Positions 36,903 through 48,644 of a stretch of DNA of 64,000 nt are shown piece by piece. The position numbers and the translations under genes are program-made. Each line of letters opens with the position of its first letter. Within the stretch, counting starts at the first letter, position 1. Origin of the DNA: Hyphomicrobiales bacterium (GTDB lineage: Bacteria > Pseudomonadota > Alphaproteobacteria > Rhizobiales > Rhizobiaceae); contig UICE01000007.1 in assembly GCA_900471815.1 (NCBI GenBank), forward strand, positions 1 through 64,000, written 5' to 3'. Below the pieces are notes generated by a model. The model was not told the DNA's origin, ran no database searches, and was given only the letters and a program-made list of their open reading frames with translations.

Positions 36903-36917
36903 AATGTAAGATACATT
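36903..36917. promoter_or_regulatory. inverted repeat in the mmsA/LysR divergent region
   Basis: AATGTA (36903-36908) and TACATT (36912-36917) flank AGA. It adjoins the AGGAGG ribosome site of the LysR gene, fitting an autoregulatory operator. Upstream, GTGCAAAA occurs twice (near 36874 and 36891). Confidence 0.35.
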
Positions 36918-36929
36918 AGGAGGTGGTTG

Positions 36930-37811
36930 ATGAACTGGGATGATGTCCGCATTTTCCTGAGCGTAGCACGTTCAGGCCAGATACTCGGCGCAGCGAAAAG
37001 GCTGGGCGTCAACCACGCGACGGTAGCAAGGCGACTAACGGCTCTGGAGACAGCGCTCAACACCAAGCTGCTGACCAGACGCACAAATGGTTGCGAACTG
37101 ACGCGCGCGGGAGAAGAGTTTCTTCTTTCAGGCGAGCGTATGGAAGCGGAAATGCTGGCTGCGCGCTCTTCCCTCGGTGATGCCGACGTAGCCATATCCG
37201 GTTCAGTTCGCATCGGCGCGCCGGACGGATTTGGCGTAACTTTCCTGGCACCGCGGCTTGCCCGGCTAACGGCGAATTATCCGGATCTCAAGATTCAGCT
37301 TGTTCCGGTTCCACGTTCTTTCTCACTGTCACGGCGGGAAGCCGATATTGCAATTACCGTGGACCGTCCCGACCAGGGTCGTCTGGTCGCAAGAAAACTC
37401 GTCGATTACAGTCTGTGCCTCTATGCCAGCCGCGCTTATCTAGCCGCTCATCCCGCACCCCAATCAATCGAAGAACTACCCCAGCACCGACTGGTCGGCT
37501 ATGTCGATGATCTGGTGATCAGCCAGTCACTGAATTATGCGCCGGAAATTACCCGCGAATGGCACCCCGGTTTTGAGATATCGAGTGCTTTGGGGCAGGT
37601 CGAAGCGGTCAAGGCTGGCGCTGGGATCGGCATTCTTCATACTTTTATCGCTCGCGAGCATGAGGAACTGGTAGCCATTATGCCAGAACGAAAAATCCGC
37701 CGCTCCTATTGGCTTTCCTATCACGAGTCAGTGCGTACGCTTCGCCGCATAACCGCAGTATCAGGTTTTATTTCCGATCTGGTTCACAGTGAAGCGAGCC
37801 GCTTTTCCTGA
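36930..37811 (+). CDS. LysR family transcriptional regulator
   Basis: 293 residues. The N-terminal winged helix is MNWDDVRIFLSVARSGQILGAAKRLGVNHATVARRLTALE, followed by a LysR substrate-binding domain (SGSVRIGAPDGFGVTFLAPRLARL). AGGAGG lies six bases before ATG 36930. It is divergent from mmsA, the likely target. The binding signal is unknown. Confidence 0.92.
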   Translation: MNWDDVRIFLSVARSGQILGAAKRLGVNHATVARRLTALETALNTKLLTRRTNGCELTRAGEEFLLSGERMEAEMLAARSSLGDADVAISGSVRIGAPDGFGVTFLAPRLARLTANYPDLKIQLVPVPRSFSLSRREADIAITVDRPDQGRLVARKLVDYSLCLYASRAYLAAHPAPQSIEELPQHRLVGYVDDLVISQSLNYAPEITREWHPGFEISSALGQVEAVKAGAGIGILHTFIAREHEELVAIMPERKIRRSYWLSYHESVRTLRRITAVSGFISDLVHSEASRFS

Positions 37812-37812
37812 T

Positions 37813-39756
37813 CTATTCTGAACTCAAGGCAACCGCCGGCTGTAGCTTGGAGGCGTTTCTGGCCGGCAGATAACCAAAGACCAGACCCGTGAGAAACGAA
37901 CAGGCAAAGGCCAGCGCAACTGGCCCAACGGTGAAGCTGATGGGCGCGCCCATCAGCTTTGCCAGAACTCCTGTGCCAAGGCCCGCTACAACGCCAATGG
38001 CTCCGCCTACCGCCGAAACGACCAGCGCCTCTATGATGAACTGCAGCAGAATATCGCGCTGTCGTGCGCCCGTAGCCATACGCACCCCAATCTCGCGCGT
38101 CCGCTCACTGACGCTGACGAGCATGATGTTCATCACGCCAATTCCGCCTACCAGAAGCGAAATGGCCGCCACGGCGCCAAGAAACAATTTCAGCGTATTC
38201 GAAGTCTCTGTCACAGCCTCACGAATTGAAGCCATATTGGTAATTTGCGTGTCCTGCTTTTTGTGACGCTCATCCAGCAATTGCTGGATAGTCGTTTGCG
38301 TGGCATCTATAAGCGAGCCGTCTTTAACCTGCACAGTGATAGAGCGCACATTCCGTTGGCCGAATAGCCGCGTGCTACCCGTCGTCAGCGGCACGATAAT
38401 CGTATCATCCTGATCATTTCCGCCCGGCCCTGCTCCCATTTCACTCATGACACCAATGATCTGGAAAGGGATTTTGCTGACGAGGACATATTTTCCGAGC
38501 GGGCTTTCACCGTCCGGAAAGAGCGTCTTGGCGACCGTTTGGCCAAGTACGGCCACCGGCGCATAATTGGTCATATCCTGTTGATTGATGAACTCCCCCG
38601 CTCCGACTTTCCATGATTTGGCATCGGTAAATTGCGGAACTGTCCCATTGGCTGACGTCTGATAATCAACATTCCCATAACGAACAGTCACTGTACTGGT
38701 CATTTCAGGAACGGCGAATGACACATTTGGAACGTCCAGAATTGCATCGGCATCGGCCGGAACCAGCGTTACAATGCTGCCGCCCTGCCCCCCGCGAAAA
38801 TTCGCCATGTTCGGTCGCACAACCAGCAGGTTTGAACCCATTGATGAAATGCGGTCCAGAACCGAGTTTTGGGCCCCCGTGCCAATCGCCAGCATTGCCA
38901 CCACTGAGCCGACTCCGATCACAATGCCCAGCAGGGTGAGAATTGTGCGAAACAGATTTGCGCGCAAAGCGCGAACCGCCATCTTGATTGCTTCGGATAC
39001 GTCTGCGATCGCGGCAACCCCATCAACCGCCTTCTGCTTCAAACCAAAAGCCGCTTCAGGATTGCTGCGTCCTTTTTTGGTACGATCAGAGACGACGTGT
39101 CCGTCACGCAGTTCGATTAAACGATCCGCCTGCTCGGCCACTTCTCGCGAATGGGTAATAACAATAATCGTGTGGCCGCTCTCGTTCATTTTTCGCAACA
39201 GCGCCATGACTTCTTCACCACTTTGGCTATCCAAAGCGCCGGTTGGCTCATCTGCCAGAATGATCCTCCCGCCATTCATCAAAGCCCGTGCAATCGAAAC
39301 GCGCTGCTGCTGTCCACCGGACAGTTGGTTCGGCCTGTGATCCAACCGATCACCCAGGTTGAGTGTGTTCAGCAGCGCTTCCGCCCTGTCGTGCCGGTCT
39401 TGTGCCGAAGCACCGGCATAGACTGCGGGCACCTCAACGTTTTCTTGCGCACTGGCAGTGGGAATCAAATTATAGCTTTGGAAAACGAAGCCAAAGGTTC
39501 GTCGCCGCAATCCGGCCAGTTCATCTGGCTCAAACCCCGAAACACTCTCTCCATCCAGCTGATAACTGCCACTGGTCGGCTGATCCAAACAGCCCAGAAT
39601 ATTCATCAGCGTTGATTTGCCCGACCCGGACTGCCCGATAATGGCAACGAACTCACCCGCCTCTATATCGAGTGAGATGCCATGCAGAACCTCGACTGAA
39701 AGGTCGCCATTATAGTAGGTTTTGCTGATGTCCTTGAGCGATATGAGCGCTGTCAT
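37813..39756 (-). CDS. macB: MacB-type ABC transporter, fused ATPase and permease
   Basis: 647 residues. The N-terminal ATPase has Walker [10 protein letters not shown], signature [15 protein letters not shown] and Walker [13 protein letters not shown]. The MacB core follows: one membrane helix near residues 270-290, a large periplasmic domain, and three C-terminal helices (the last ending [18 protein letters not shown]). It exports macrolides, lipopeptides or peptides, or acts as a mechanotransducer with MacA and an outer-membrane channel. It starts 2 bases after macA ends. No TolC gene is nearby. Confidence 0.93.
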   Translation of the reverse strand: MTALISLKDISKTYYNGDLSVEVLHGISLDIEAGEFVAIIGQSGSGKSTLMNILGCLDQPTSGSYQLDGESVSGFEPDELAGLRRRTFGFVFQSYNLIPTASAQENVEVPAVYAGASAQDRHDRAEALLNTLNLGDRLDHRPNQLSGGQQQRVSIARALMNGGRIILADEPTGALDSQSGEEVMALLRKMNESGHTIIVITHSREVAEQADRLIELRDGHVVSDRTKKGRSNPEAAFGLKQKAVDGVAAIADVSEAIKMAVRALRANLFRTILTLLGIVIGVGSVVAMLAIGTGAQNSVLDRISSMGSNLLVVRPNMANFRGGQGGSIVTLVPADADAILDVPNVSFAVPEMTSTVTVRYGNVDYQTSANGTVPQFTDAKSWKVGAGEFINQQDMTNYAPVAVLGQTVAKTLFPDGESPLGKYVLVSKIPFQIIGVMSEMGAGPGGNDQDDTIIVPLTTGSTRLFGQRNVRSITVQVKDGSLIDATQTTIQQLLDERHKKQDTQITNMASIREAVTETSNTLKLFLGAVAAISLLVGGIGVMNIMLVSVSERTREIGVRMATGARQRDILLQFIIEALVVSAVGGAIGVVAGLGTGVLAKLMGAPISFTVGPVALAFACSFLTGLVFGYLPARNASKLQPAVALSSE

Positions 39757-39758
39757 AT

Positions 39759-41048
39759 CTAGAACATCCGTGGCATGCGTTGGCCGCGCTGCGAGCGATT
39801 GCCGGAACCATTTGCGGCATTGGTGGAATCGCTTGCCTGACCGACAACAACAAGATCGCCTTCCTTCAGGCCGCTCTTGATCTCCACATTCACGCGATTG
39901 CGAATGCCAACTTCAACATCGCGTGTGGATGTTTTTCCAGAGGCATCGACAACACTTACTTCGAACTGGCGTTTGTCATCCGCAGCCGCGCCGGAACTTT
40001 TTTTCATGCGAATTGCCGAGCTCGGAACCACCAGCACATCTTTCGCCGCTGATTGCAGGAAGAAGACCTGTGCGCTCATTGAAATCATAAGGTCGCCATC
40101 AACATTGGGCACGTCGAATAGCGCATAGTAAAGCACGACGTTGTTTTCAATGTCAGGCGTAGGCTGTATCTGGCGAAGCTTGCCGGTATATCGTTTGCCC
40201 GGTTGCCCGAGCAGCGTGAAATATGCGTCCATTCCCAGCTTGAGTTTGCTGACATCGGCTTCTGAAACCTGTGCCTTGACCGTCATCGTAGAGAGATCGG
40301 CGATTGTCACAATAGTCGGCGCTGTCTGGCTGGCGTTTAGCGTCTGTCCTTCCTTGACCGGCACGGCTGCGATGGTTCCAGCCATTGGCGCATAGATCTT
40401 GGTATAGCCAAGATCGACCTGATCACCGTCCAGGGTCGCCTGTTGCTTTCGGATTTGCGCTTCGAGCGCATTCACATCAGCCTCCGCCGTCGCCAAATCA
40501 GCAACAGCCTGATCGAGCGTCGATTGCGAGACTGAGCGGGTTGCCACCAAGTTACGCTGCCGTTCGATATTTGCCTGTTTCAGCACAAGCTGAGCCTTTT
40601 TTGACACGAGTTGCGCTTGTAGGTTGGCAAGCTCCGCCTGATCGATCTCAATCCGGTTTTGAATGGTTGCCGGATCGATCTCACCAATCAGTTCATTCTG
40701 GGTTACCTTGTCACCGATTTCGACATGCAGAGCTTTCAACTGACCAGAAACCTGCGCACCAGCATCGACTGACTTAATCGAATCCAGCGTGCCAACAGCA
40801 GTGACTGCGTTCTCGATGTCGGCTCTCACAACGGGTTGGGTGATCACAGCGGTTGTTGATGTGGAAGCACTGTAAGACGTCCATGCATAGTAACCGGCGC
40901 CTGTTGCAAGGATAGCGACGGGCAACCACAGCCAAAGACGCGAGCGCTTTTTCTTGCGTCCTGGAGGAACCGCGCCTGGGATAAACGTTACGTTCGAGTC
41001 TTCCAGCGTTGGCTTCTCATGACTGGTTACCTTGGCAATTTTAGTCAT
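39759..41048 (-). CDS. macA: MacA-type membrane fusion (periplasmic adaptor) protein
   Basis: About 429 residues. A membrane anchor lies at about residues 40-60 ([19 protein letters not shown]), then the biotinyl-lipoyl domain, a long alpha-hairpin ([22 protein letters not shown] and partner), and beta domains. ATG 41048 is preferred over the upstream frame start at 41081. It pairs with macB as a two-gene operon. Confidence 0.9.
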   Translation of the reverse strand: MTKIAKVTSHEKPTLEDSNVTFIPGAVPPGRKKKRSRLWLWLPVAILATGAGYYAWTSYSASTSTTAVITQPVVRADIENAVTAVGTLDSIKSVDAGAQVSGQLKALHVEIGDKVTQNELIGEIDPATIQNRIEIDQAELANLQAQLVSKKAQLVLKQANIERQRNLVATRSVSQSTLDQAVADLATAEADVNALEAQIRKQQATLDGDQVDLGYTKIYAPMAGTIAAVPVKEGQTLNASQTAPTIVTIADLSTMTVKAQVSEADVSKLKLGMDAYFTLLGQPGKRYTGKLRQIQPTPDIENNVVLYYALFDVPNVDGDLMISMSAQVFFLQSAAKDVLVVPSSAIRMKKSSGAAADDKRQFEVSVVDASGKTSTRDVEVGIRNRVNVEIKSGLKEGDLVVVGQASDSTNAANGSGNRSQRGQRMPRMF

Positions 41049-41139
41049 CGACCCATTCCACCTTCTTCGCAGATGAAGCACTCCACCTCGATTGATACTA
41101 TCAAGAAATGGACAGGAGTGGTTCGTTCGAAAGCTTTGA

Positions 41140-41163
41140 GATCATTATATTTTTGTAATGATC
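41140..41163. promoter_or_regulatory. long inverted repeat upstream of macAB
   Basis: GATCATTA (41140-41147) and TAATGATC (41156-41163) form a perfect 8-bp inverted repeat with a TATTTTTG spacer, 92 bases upstream of macA. No U-run follows, so an operator is as likely as a terminator for rlmH. Confidence 0.4.
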
Positions 41164-41242
41164 AAGAGCGCCTATTATGAAGTGCTCAGATGAATGATGG
41201 CTGAATTACTTATTTGTAATGTTTTTACTCAAAATCTCGCGT

Positions 41243-41725
41243 CTAAACGCGGTGATACGGGTGACCTGACAGTATTGTTGTGGCCCGATAAAGTTGTTCG
41301 GCGACAAGAATACGGACGATTTGGTGCGGCCAAGTCATGGCACCAAGCGCGAGAACGAGGTCCGCACGCTCCCTCAACGCAGCATCATGACCATCCGGCC
41401 CGCCAATCGCCAGCAGCAGCTGCCGTTTCCCCTCATCGCGAAATTTGGCGATGCTGGATGCAAATACCTCAGACGCCATGGTTTTTCCGCGTTCGTCGAG
41501 AAGCACCAACACACCACCAGCATCAAGAGCTTTCAATAACTGAGCAGACTCTTCCTGTTTTCGCAGGTCTGCCTGCTGCGCACGGCTTTCCACTATTTCC
41601 GTCACAGACGAAAATTCGAGGCCCAATGAAGCGCCTGTCTTTTTGAACCGGACGAGATAGCGGTCCGCCAGCTCACGTTCCGGACCGGACTTCATGCGGC
41701 CCACGGCAAACACACTGATACGCAT
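41243..41725 (-). CDS. rlmH: 23S rRNA (pseudouridine1915-N3)-methyltransferase RlmH
   Basis: SPOUT methyltransferase of 160 residues that modifies helix 69 of 23S rRNA. Motifs LLAIGGPDGHD and the C-terminal ILSGHPYHR, which forms the knot and binds SAM, are intact. It closes the rplU-to-rlmH block on the minus strand, 77 bases after rsfS. Confidence 0.95.
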   Translation of the reverse strand: MRISVFAVGRMKSGPERELADRYLVRFKKTGASLGLEFSSVTEIVESRAQQADLRKQEESAQLLKALDAGGVLVLLDERGKTMASEVFASSIAKFRDEGKRQLLLAIGGPDGHDAALRERADLVLALGAMTWPHQIVRILVAEQLYRATTILSGHPYHRV

Positions 41726-41802
41726 GATACTCCAGTCCGGCAGACCTAAAACTGCTCAACCGGACCTTTCGCCGGCTAAAAAAACACCAGAGCTATTCGG
41801 CG

Positions 41803-42186
41803 CTAGTGTACGGTTTCACCGTCAAGTTCCGGAGCTTGCCACATCTTTTCGATGTTGTAGAACTCCCGCACTTCGGGGCGGAAAATATGGATGATGATAT
41901 CGCCCGTGTCGATCAGCACCCAATCACCGCTGGTAAGACCTTCAACCTTGGCATTATTGCCATATCCGTTCTCTTTCAGAGTCCGAAGGAGCTGATCCGC
42001 AACCGCCGTGACATGGCGATGCGATCGTCCGGACGCGATGACCATATGGTCAGCGATGACAGATTTGCCGCGAAGGTCGATGGGGACAATTTGTTCAGCC
42101 TTGGAGTCATCAAGACTATCAAGCACTGATTTGAGGGCACGAGCGACGGTATTGATACCGCTGATCTCTGCCGTTGAAGGAGCCAA
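41803..42186 (-). CDS. rsfS: ribosomal silencing factor RsfS
   Basis: Binds L14 and blocks subunit joining when nutrients are scarce. The protein has 127 residues from a TTG at 42186, two bases after AAGGAAG. The conserved core is SVIADHMVIASGRSHRHVTAVADQL and DWVLIDTGDIIIHIFRPEVREFY. The frame also continues upstream with plausible sequence to a CTG (42216), which has AAAGGA six bases before it. That start would add ten residues, so the N-terminus is unsettled. Confidence 0.93.
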   Translation of the reverse strand: MAPSTAEISGINTVARALKSVLDSLDDSKAEQIVPIDLRGKSVIADHMVIASGRSHRHVTAVADQLLRTLKENGYGNNAKVEGLTSGDWVLIDTGDIIIHIFRPEVREFYNIEKMWQAPELDGETVH

Positions 42187-42340
42187 AGCTTCCTTCTTTT
42201 GAATTGCTGTTCTCAGTGTAATTCCTTTCCCTTTAAGAACAACGCGCCGCAGCTACTAAACTCACTGCACACGTATAAGATAGGCAGAGTCGCATGGCAG
42301 TTTCAAGACGTCATCTTGATCTAACCCGCAACAGGTTCTT

Positions 42341-42988
42341 TTAGCCGCCTGTTTTCATATTCCCGTTGCGTATTTCAGTGGATGAAAGCAATGACCTTGG
42401 CCCATGAATGAACGTCCACGCCGGCGCTTGAGCTCGCGCGAGAATGGGCGCATCATCCTCGTCGATACGGGCGTAATCAAATGTCTTGGCCATGCGCGAC
42501 GACAGAAATGCGAGCGTTGATCCGGGGCGATCAATAACGGCAATCGGAAATGTCGTGGCAATTTGCTGCCATCGCTGCCAATGATGAAAGTCCGCCAGAC
42601 TATCCGCACCCATTATCCATACGAAATGCACGCCGGGATTCCGCAGTTTTATCAAAGCCAGCGTATCCGCCGTGTAACGAATGTGGTGAGCCGCTTCAAA
42701 TGCCGTGACCTTCACCCGGGGATCATGAATCAACGCTTCACATTTTTCCAGGCGATCGGAGAGCGGCGCTAGTTCCCGCTTGTCCTTCAGGGGATTTCCC
42801 GGCGTGACAATCCACCAGAGCTGATCGAGTTTGAGCCTGCGCATCGCGATTTCTGCAACAAGCGCGTGACCCGCATGCGGGGGATTGAACGATCCACCGA
42901 ACAAGCCGACAGCCATACCCTTTTCAACAAATGGCATACGCAGATGCGCATCGCTAATGCCGGGGATACTCGCCGGTGTAAATATCAC
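42341..42988 (-). CDS. nadD: nicotinate-nucleotide adenylyltransferase NadD
   Basis: Forms NaAD in NAD synthesis. The nucleotide-binding motif is [14 protein letters not shown], and the C-terminal [12 protein letters not shown] is the SSTxIR motif of the family. The GTG start overlaps the proA stop (GTGA), so translation is coupled. Length 215 residues. An internal ATG near 42937 (MPFVEKG) could also serve. Confidence 0.94.
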   Translation of the reverse strand: MIFTPASIPGISDAHLRMPFVEKGMAVGLFGGSFNPPHAGHALVAEIAMRRLKLDQLWWIVTPGNPLKDKRELAPLSDRLEKCEALIHDPRVKVTAFEAAHHIRYTADTLALIKLRNPGVHFVWIMGADSLADFHHWQRWQQIATTFPIAVIDRPGSTLAFLSSRMAKTFDYARIDEDDAPILARAQAPAWTFIHGPRSLLSSTEIRNGNMKTGG

Positions 42989-44280
42989 GGACGTATCTGA
43001 CCCGTGCCGCGGACGAGATATTTGAATGAAGTCAGTTGTTCAACTCCAACTGGACCCCGCGCATGCATCTTGCCGGTGGCGATACCGATTTCTGCACCCA
43101 TGCCGAACTCACCGCCATCGGCAAATTGCGTCGATGCATTGTGCAACAGAATCGCTGAGTCGATTTCATTGAAGAACCGCTCCACGACACTTTCATCTTC
43201 GGCGATGACCGCTTCCGTGTGATGCGATGAATAGCGATTTATATGATCCAGCGCGCCCTCAATACCATCGACCAGTTTCACGGAAATGATCGCATCCAGA
43301 TATTCAGTTGACCAATCCGCTTCCGTCGCAACTTTCGCTTTGCCGTAAAGCTTGGTCACCTGCTCGTCTCCGCGAATTTCGCAGCCCGCTTCAACAAGAT
43401 CATTCAATAGCGGCGTGAGATAAGTCGGTGCAATGAGCCGGTCGACCAGAAGCGTCTCCGCGGATCCGCAAACGCCTGTCCGGCGCATTTTAGCATTCAC
43501 AACAATCTTGCGCGCCAGATTAAGGTCGGCCGATCCATCAATATAGACGTGGCAGAGCCCCTCCAGATGCGCAAAAACCGGAACACGTGCCTCTGCCTGC
43601 ACTCTTGCAACAAGGCTCTTTCCGCCACGTGGGATGATTACGTCGAGATTGCCATCAAGTCCTTTGAGCATCTCTCCAACGGCGCTACGATCGGTTGTCG
43701 ATACGAGTTGGATTGCGTCGCGTGGCAAACCCGCCAACTCCAACCCCTCTGAAAGGGCCGCATGGATCGCCCGTGAGGAATGCACTGAATCCGAGCCGCC
43801 ACGCAAAATTACGGCATTGCCGGACTTTAAACACAGCGCTCCAGCATCCGCTGTAACATTCGGTCTGCTTTCATAGATGACGCCGATAACGCCGAGCGGA
43901 GTACGGACACGCTCAATATGCAAACCATTCGGGCGGTCCCACTCTGCAATAACCTGACCGACAGGATCAGCCAAGTCGGCAATGACACGGATACTGTCGG
44001 CGATACCACTGATCCGTTTGTCATCAAGCTTGAGCCGGTCAAGCAGCGCAGGCGTCATTCCCGCAGCTGCGCCATTGGTCATATCCTGCTCGTTGGCTTG
44101 AAGAATTTCCGCTTTGCGGCGTTCGATGCAATCCGCCATTGCCAAGAGCGCAGCCGTTTTGACTTCCGGCGATGCTATAGCCAATGGACGCGCGGCCGCT
44201 CGTGCCTTGCGGCCTGTCTCTGCCATCAATTCAACTATGGCTTCAGCCTCTGGAGTGTTTGCACCTGTACGTGTCAACAT
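42985..44280 (-). CDS. proA: gamma-glutamyl phosphate reductase ProA
   Basis: Second enzyme of proline synthesis, 431 residues, NADPH-dependent reduction of glutamyl phosphate. The catalytic Cys lies in [15 protein letters not shown], and [33 protein letters not shown] is the cofactor region. Three bases separate it from proB upstream, and it overlaps nadD. Confidence 0.95.
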   Translation of the reverse strand: MLTRTGANTPEAEAIVELMAETGRKARAAARPLAIASPEVKTAALLAMADCIERRKAEILQANEQDMTNGAAAGMTPALLDRLKLDDKRISGIADSIRVIADLADPVGQVIAEWDRPNGLHIERVRTPLGVIGVIYESRPNVTADAGALCLKSGNAVILRGGSDSVHSSRAIHAALSEGLELAGLPRDAIQLVSTTDRSAVGEMLKGLDGNLDVIIPRGGKSLVARVQAEARVPVFAHLEGLCHVYIDGSADLNLARKIVVNAKMRRTGVCGSAETLLVDRLIAPTYLTPLLNDLVEAGCEIRGDEQVTKLYGKAKVATEADWSTEYLDAIISVKLVDGIEGALDHINRYSSHHTEAVIAEDESVVERFFNEIDSAILLHNASTQFADGGEFGMGAEIGIATGKMHARGPVGVEQLTSFKYLVRGTGQIRP

Positions 44281-44283
44281 GTT

Positions 44284-45480
44284 CTACTCCTTCGCAACAG
44301 CAAGCTGTTTTGCTGCGCGCACCACCAGATCATCGCGGTGTATCATCGCTGAGCGGGCATCATAACCCAATATTTCCGCAATCTCGCTCGTCTTGCGGCC
44401 AGCAATTTTTACGGCATCTGCCGCATCATAGGCAATCAGCCCCCGTGCCGCCTCTTTGCCATCGGGCCCCACGACGGCAACAGTATCACCGCGCATGAAT
44501 TGTCCGTAAACCTCGCGAACCCCTGCCGACAACAGCGATTTGCCTGATTTCAATGCCACCAGAGCCCCATCGTCGATCACCAGTCGGCCTGATGGTTCCA
44601 GATTGCCGGAAATCCATGTTTTCCAGGCATTTACCGGTGATGTGCTTGCCCGGAATAAAGTCGAGCGTTCGCCACCGTCAATGGCCGCAAGCGGGTTCAA
44701 CCGCGTGCCCGAAGCGATGATCATCGCCGTGCCCGCAGCATTTGCAATCTTGCCCGCATCAAGCTTGGTTTTCATGCCGCCACGCGAATATTCAGAAGCT
44801 GCGGCTCCCGCCATGGCTTCGATATCGGGCGTAATCGCCTCAACCATTGGTATGAATTGCGCGTCAGGGTTCTGATGCGGCGGAGCCGTATAGAGCCCAT
44901 CAATATCCGAAAGCAGGATCAGCAAATCTGCGCTCATCATCGTTGCAACACGCGCCGCAAGCCGGTCATTATCGCCATAACGGATTTCCGTTGTGGCAAC
45001 CGTGTCATTCTCATTGATCACAGGCACGGCCTTCAATCGTAACAATGTGCTGAGAGTCGCACGTGCATTAAGATAGCGGCGCCGCTCTTCCGTATCAGCT
45101 AGCGTAAGAAGGATTTGCCCTGCCCGCAAACTGTGACCACTCAGGACCTCGGCATAGGCCTTGGCAAGTTCGATCTGTCCGGCTGCTGCGGCGGCTTGAC
45201 TTTCTTCCAGCCGCAACGCGCCTTTTGGCAAACCCAGCACATTCCGTCCAAGAGCGATGGCACCCGATGAGACGATCATCACTTCCACGCCTGAAGCGGC
45301 AAGCGCGGCAACATCCGCACCCAGGCTTTCCAGCCACTGCCTCTTCAATCCGCTGGTCCGGTCGACAAGCAATGCCGAACCGATTTTCACAACAATACGC
45401 CGATAGTTCCGCAGCGTTGGCGAAGCGCTTGCTGCGCCATGCTCATTATCACTGCGGTGTTGTGTGGATTTCACAGACAT
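44284..45480 (-). CDS. proB: glutamate 5-kinase ProB
   Basis: First enzyme of proline synthesis; feedback control by proline is expected. Amino-acid kinase domain from [13 protein letters not shown] through [11 protein letters not shown], with a C-terminal PUA domain (about residues 290-370, [18 protein letters not shown]). The N-terminus has an unusual extra 25 residues before the kinase fold. ATG 45480 is chosen; a TTG at 45492 overlaps the obgE stop. Confidence 0.94.
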   Translation of the reverse strand: MSVKSTQHRSDNEHGAASASPTLRNYRRIVVKIGSALLVDRTSGLKRQWLESLGADVAALAASGVEVMIVSSGAIALGRNVLGLPKGALRLEESQAAAAAGQIELAKAYAEVLSGHSLRAGQILLTLADTEERRRYLNARATLSTLLRLKAVPVINENDTVATTEIRYGDNDRLAARVATMMSADLLILLSDIDGLYTAPPHQNPDAQFIPMVEAITPDIEAMAGAAASEYSRGGMKTKLDAGKIANAAGTAMIIASGTRLNPLAAIDGGERSTLFRASTSPVNAWKTWISGNLEPSGRLVIDDGALVALKSGKSLLSAGVREVYGQFMRGDTVAVVGPDGKEAARGLIAYDAADAVKIAGRKTSEIAEILGYDARSAMIHRDDLVVRAAKQLAVAKE

Positions 45481-45488
45481 TGCGATAC

Positions 45489-46529
<1,041 letters not shown>

Positions 46530-46643
46530 TCAGTCCTTTTGTGTCGCTTGCAGGCAATACAGCAATTCCAGCGAGAATAAAACTGGCCAGTTCCCGTCAG
46601 TTTGAGCATTCGGAAACCAGCGCGTTGAGTTTTTATTGTCAGC

Positions 46644-46668
46644 GCTGGAGGTCGAAAACACCTCCAGC
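46644..46668 (-). terminator. hairpin after the GNAT gene
   Basis: Perfect 9-bp stem GCTGGAGGT (46644-46652) / ACCTCCAGC (46660-46668), loop CGAAAAC. It lies 24 bases downstream of the GNAT stop. There is no clear U-tract, so read-through into obgE is possible. Confidence 0.45.
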
Positions 46669-46691
46669 ACCATCTTACTTCGTCCAGGACG

Positions 46692-47294
46692 TTAGGAAGT
46701 CCAACTCCGAAGACCAATCCAGGTACGTCTATCGAGCATATAGCGCTCCACTGGAACATTGCCCGCATTGATGGAATCCATCATACCCGTATTCGTATAC
46801 TGGAATCCGCTCTTATAGAGCACCCGGCGCGATGCAATGTTCGACACACGGCACGAAGCGTAAAGCTTTTCGACCTGCGTTGCGCGGAACACCAGATCCA
46901 CCAGCGCATGAGCAGCTTCGGTCGCATAACCCTTGCCCCAATGCGGCTCACCAAGCCAGTAGCCTATTTCCAGTTCATCCTTGCCGGCGCCACGTCGATA
47001 ATTGATTCCGCAACAACCAACGAAGGTTCCATTTTGAGCAAGGGTAATGGCATAGACGCATTTGCCAATCTCGCCCGCATTGGCGCGGCGCACGAAATCA
47101 ACCGCATGGGCTTTCGTGTAGGGGTGCGGCATGCGTGACAGCATTTCTGCCACGCGCAGATTATCGGCAAGATTGGCAATTGCGTCCACGTCCTCAATAT
47201 GAGGCGCCCGCAAGATAAGGCGGTCCGTAACGAGAACCGGACAGTCTATCAGATCCAGCCGTTCATCTTCTTCTTCAAGTATATCAGCAACCAT
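46692..47294 (-). CDS. GNAT family N-acetyltransferase (RimJ/RimL-like)
   Basis: 200 residues. The fold begins at LVTDRLILRAPHIEDVDAIANL and the acetyl-CoA motif is around GYWLGEPHWGKGYATEAAHALVDLVF. GGAGGA lies 8 bases before the start. It sits between rpmA and obgE, as in many Rhizobiales genomes, which hints at an RNA- or ribosome-linked substrate. That role is inferred from position only. Confidence 0.9.
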   Translation of the reverse strand: MVADILEEEDERLDLIDCPVLVTDRLILRAPHIEDVDAIANLADNLRVAEMLSRMPHPYTKAHAVDFVRRANAGEIGKCVYAITLAQNGTFVGCCGINYRRGAGKDELEIGYWLGEPHWGKGYATEAAHALVDLVFRATQVEKLYASCRVSNIASRRVLYKSGFQYTNTGMMDSINAGNVPVERYMLDRRTWIGLRSWTS

Positions 47295-47315
47295 TTTTCA
47301 TTCCTCCAGATACGA

Positions 47316-47347
47316 AAAGGGAGACGGGTAGTGCCCCATCTCCCTTT
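47316..47347 (-). terminator. Rho-independent terminator after rpmA
   Basis: AAAGGGAGA (47316-47324) pairs with TCTCCCTTT (47339-47347), with an inner GGG/CCC pairing in the loop. On the minus strand TTTTCG follows. It separates rplU-rpmA from the GNAT gene. Confidence 0.8.
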
Positions 47348-47413
47348 GATCTTTTGGCGGTTGCCATTTTTTCACCGGGTCCGATGGGACGCCGGTGCTT
47401 CAAGCATGACCGG

Positions 47414-47686
47414 CTATTCTGCTGCTTCGGCGATCGGGGTGACGATCGACACGAAACTACGGCCGTTGGCTTTGGTACGGAAAGAAACTGTGCCTGCTTC
47501 AAGCGCAAACAGAGTGTGGTCCTTACCAAGACCAACATTGACACCGGGGTGCCATTTGGTGCCGCGTTGACGAACGAGAATGTTGCCAGCAAGCACGCGC
47601 TCGCCGCCGAACTTCTTTACGCCAAGGCGCTTTGATTCTGAATCACGACCGTTGCGTGACGAACCACCAGCTTTTTTGTGTGCCAT
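47414..47686 (-). CDS. rpmA: 50S ribosomal protein L27
   Basis: 90 residues starting [22 protein letters not shown], the invariant N-terminus reaching the peptidyl transferase centre. No cleavable Firmicutes-type extension. It follows rplU by 24 bases. Confidence 0.98.
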   Translation of the reverse strand: MAHKKAGGSSRNGRDSESKRLGVKKFGGERVLAGNILVRQRGTKWHPGVNVGLGKDHTLFALEAGTVSFRTKANGRSFVSIVTPIAEAAE

Positions 47687-47710
47687 GGGATTGCTCCTTT
47701 AAACCTGTTC

Positions 47711-48187
47711 TTATTCGCCCGAAGCGGGCTTCTCAGCCTTGGCAGCAGCCTTCTTGGGCGCAGCTTTGGCCTTTGGGGCGGCTTTGGTCTCTGTCGCGTC
47801 AGCAGCAGCAACTTCAGCCTTTGCAGGCTTCTTGTTGGCCGGCTTTTCAGCGGCAGTCTTCGAAGGCTTGGCACCACCGGTAAGAATCTCAGCGATACGG
47901 ATCGTTGTCAATTCCTGACGATGACCGCGTGTACGCTTCGAATTCTGGCGACGGCGCTTCTTGAAGGCAATAACCTTGCGTGCGCGGCCCTGTTCAACGA
48001 CTTCGGCTGTGACCAGCGCGCCGCTGACTACAGGAGCGCCGATTGTTGCGTCAGCACCGACGCCAACCATCAGAACTTCTGCGAACTGTACGATATCGCC
48101 GGCATTGCCGGAAACTTTTTCGACCTTGAGTAGGTCATTGGCGGCAACGCGATACTGCTTACCACCGGTCTTGATGACTGCGAACAT
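47711..48187 (-). CDS. rplU: 50S ribosomal protein L21 with a C-terminal Ala/Lys-rich extension
   Basis: The first 105 residues are a normal L21 ([24 protein letters not shown]...[24 protein letters not shown]). The remaining 50 residues are a low-complexity Ala/Lys/Pro tail (for example [19 protein letters not shown]). Such tails are common in alphaproteobacterial L21. It heads the rplU-rpmA operon. Confidence 0.97.
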   Translation of the reverse strand: MFAVIKTGGKQYRVAANDLLKVEKVSGNAGDIVQFAEVLMVGVGADATIGAPVVSGALVTAEVVEQGRARKVIAFKKRRRQNSKRTRGHRQELTTIRIAEILTGGAKPSKTAAEKPANKKPAKAEVAAADATETKAAPKAKAAPKKAAAKAEKPASGE

Positions 48188-48514
48188 TTTGTGCCCTTTC
48201 GGCGTTCGGTTCGGTTTTCTGCCAGTTTCCCGGCAATAACCGTCTTTTTGTCAGTCGTGACAGATTGATCGAAAGGCACTTTTATCCATAAGAACGAAGG
48301 CACCCGAATTCAAAAACAAACGGCGCGGAGAATCCCCCACGCCAGTCGTTGCGCGCTTATAAGATCAGGAGCGAGGCGGAGTCAAGAAATTTAACGCAAA
48401 ATTGCTCTTGTATCTGCGCGCTTTGCCCGCTATCTAGCGCGTCGCACGCTCAAGCCAAGCCCTTTGGGGCATCGCAGCACTAAAAATACGGGTCTTTACG
48501 TGGATCCTATATGC
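48188..48514. other. rplU leader and promoter region up to the tRNA gene
   Basis: No gene is visible. It holds the rplU promoter at 48356-48385 and an mRNA leader of about 160 bases, long enough for autoregulation by L21, though I cannot assign a known leader structure. The part near 48386-48514 should hold the start of the tRNA-Ser transcript. Confidence 0.5.
48356..48385 (-). promoter_or_regulatory. sigma-70 promoter of rplU-rpmA
   Basis: On the minus strand TTGACT (plus 48380-48385), an 18-base spacer and TATAAG (plus 48356-48361). Close to consensus for both boxes. Confidence 0.6.
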
Positions 48515-48604
48515 GGAGAGGTGGCTGAGTGGTTGAAAGCACCGCACTCGAAATGCGGCATGGGGGCAACTCCATCGGGGGTTCAAATCCCTCCCTCTCC
48601 GCCA
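48515..48604 (+). tRNA. tRNA-Ser (anticodon CGA)
   Basis: 90 bases with encoded CCA. Acceptor GGAGAGG (48515-48521) pairs with CCTCTCC (48594-48600). The anticodon stem CCGCA/TGCGG holds loop CTCGAAA, anticodon CGA. A long variable arm (ATGGGGGCAACTCCAT) and GGTTCAAATCC T-arm fit a class II serine tRNA. Confidence 0.97.
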
Positions 48605-48644
48605 TTTACATTGCGCTAGCAGGCGCGTTCAGAGAACTCGCTTA

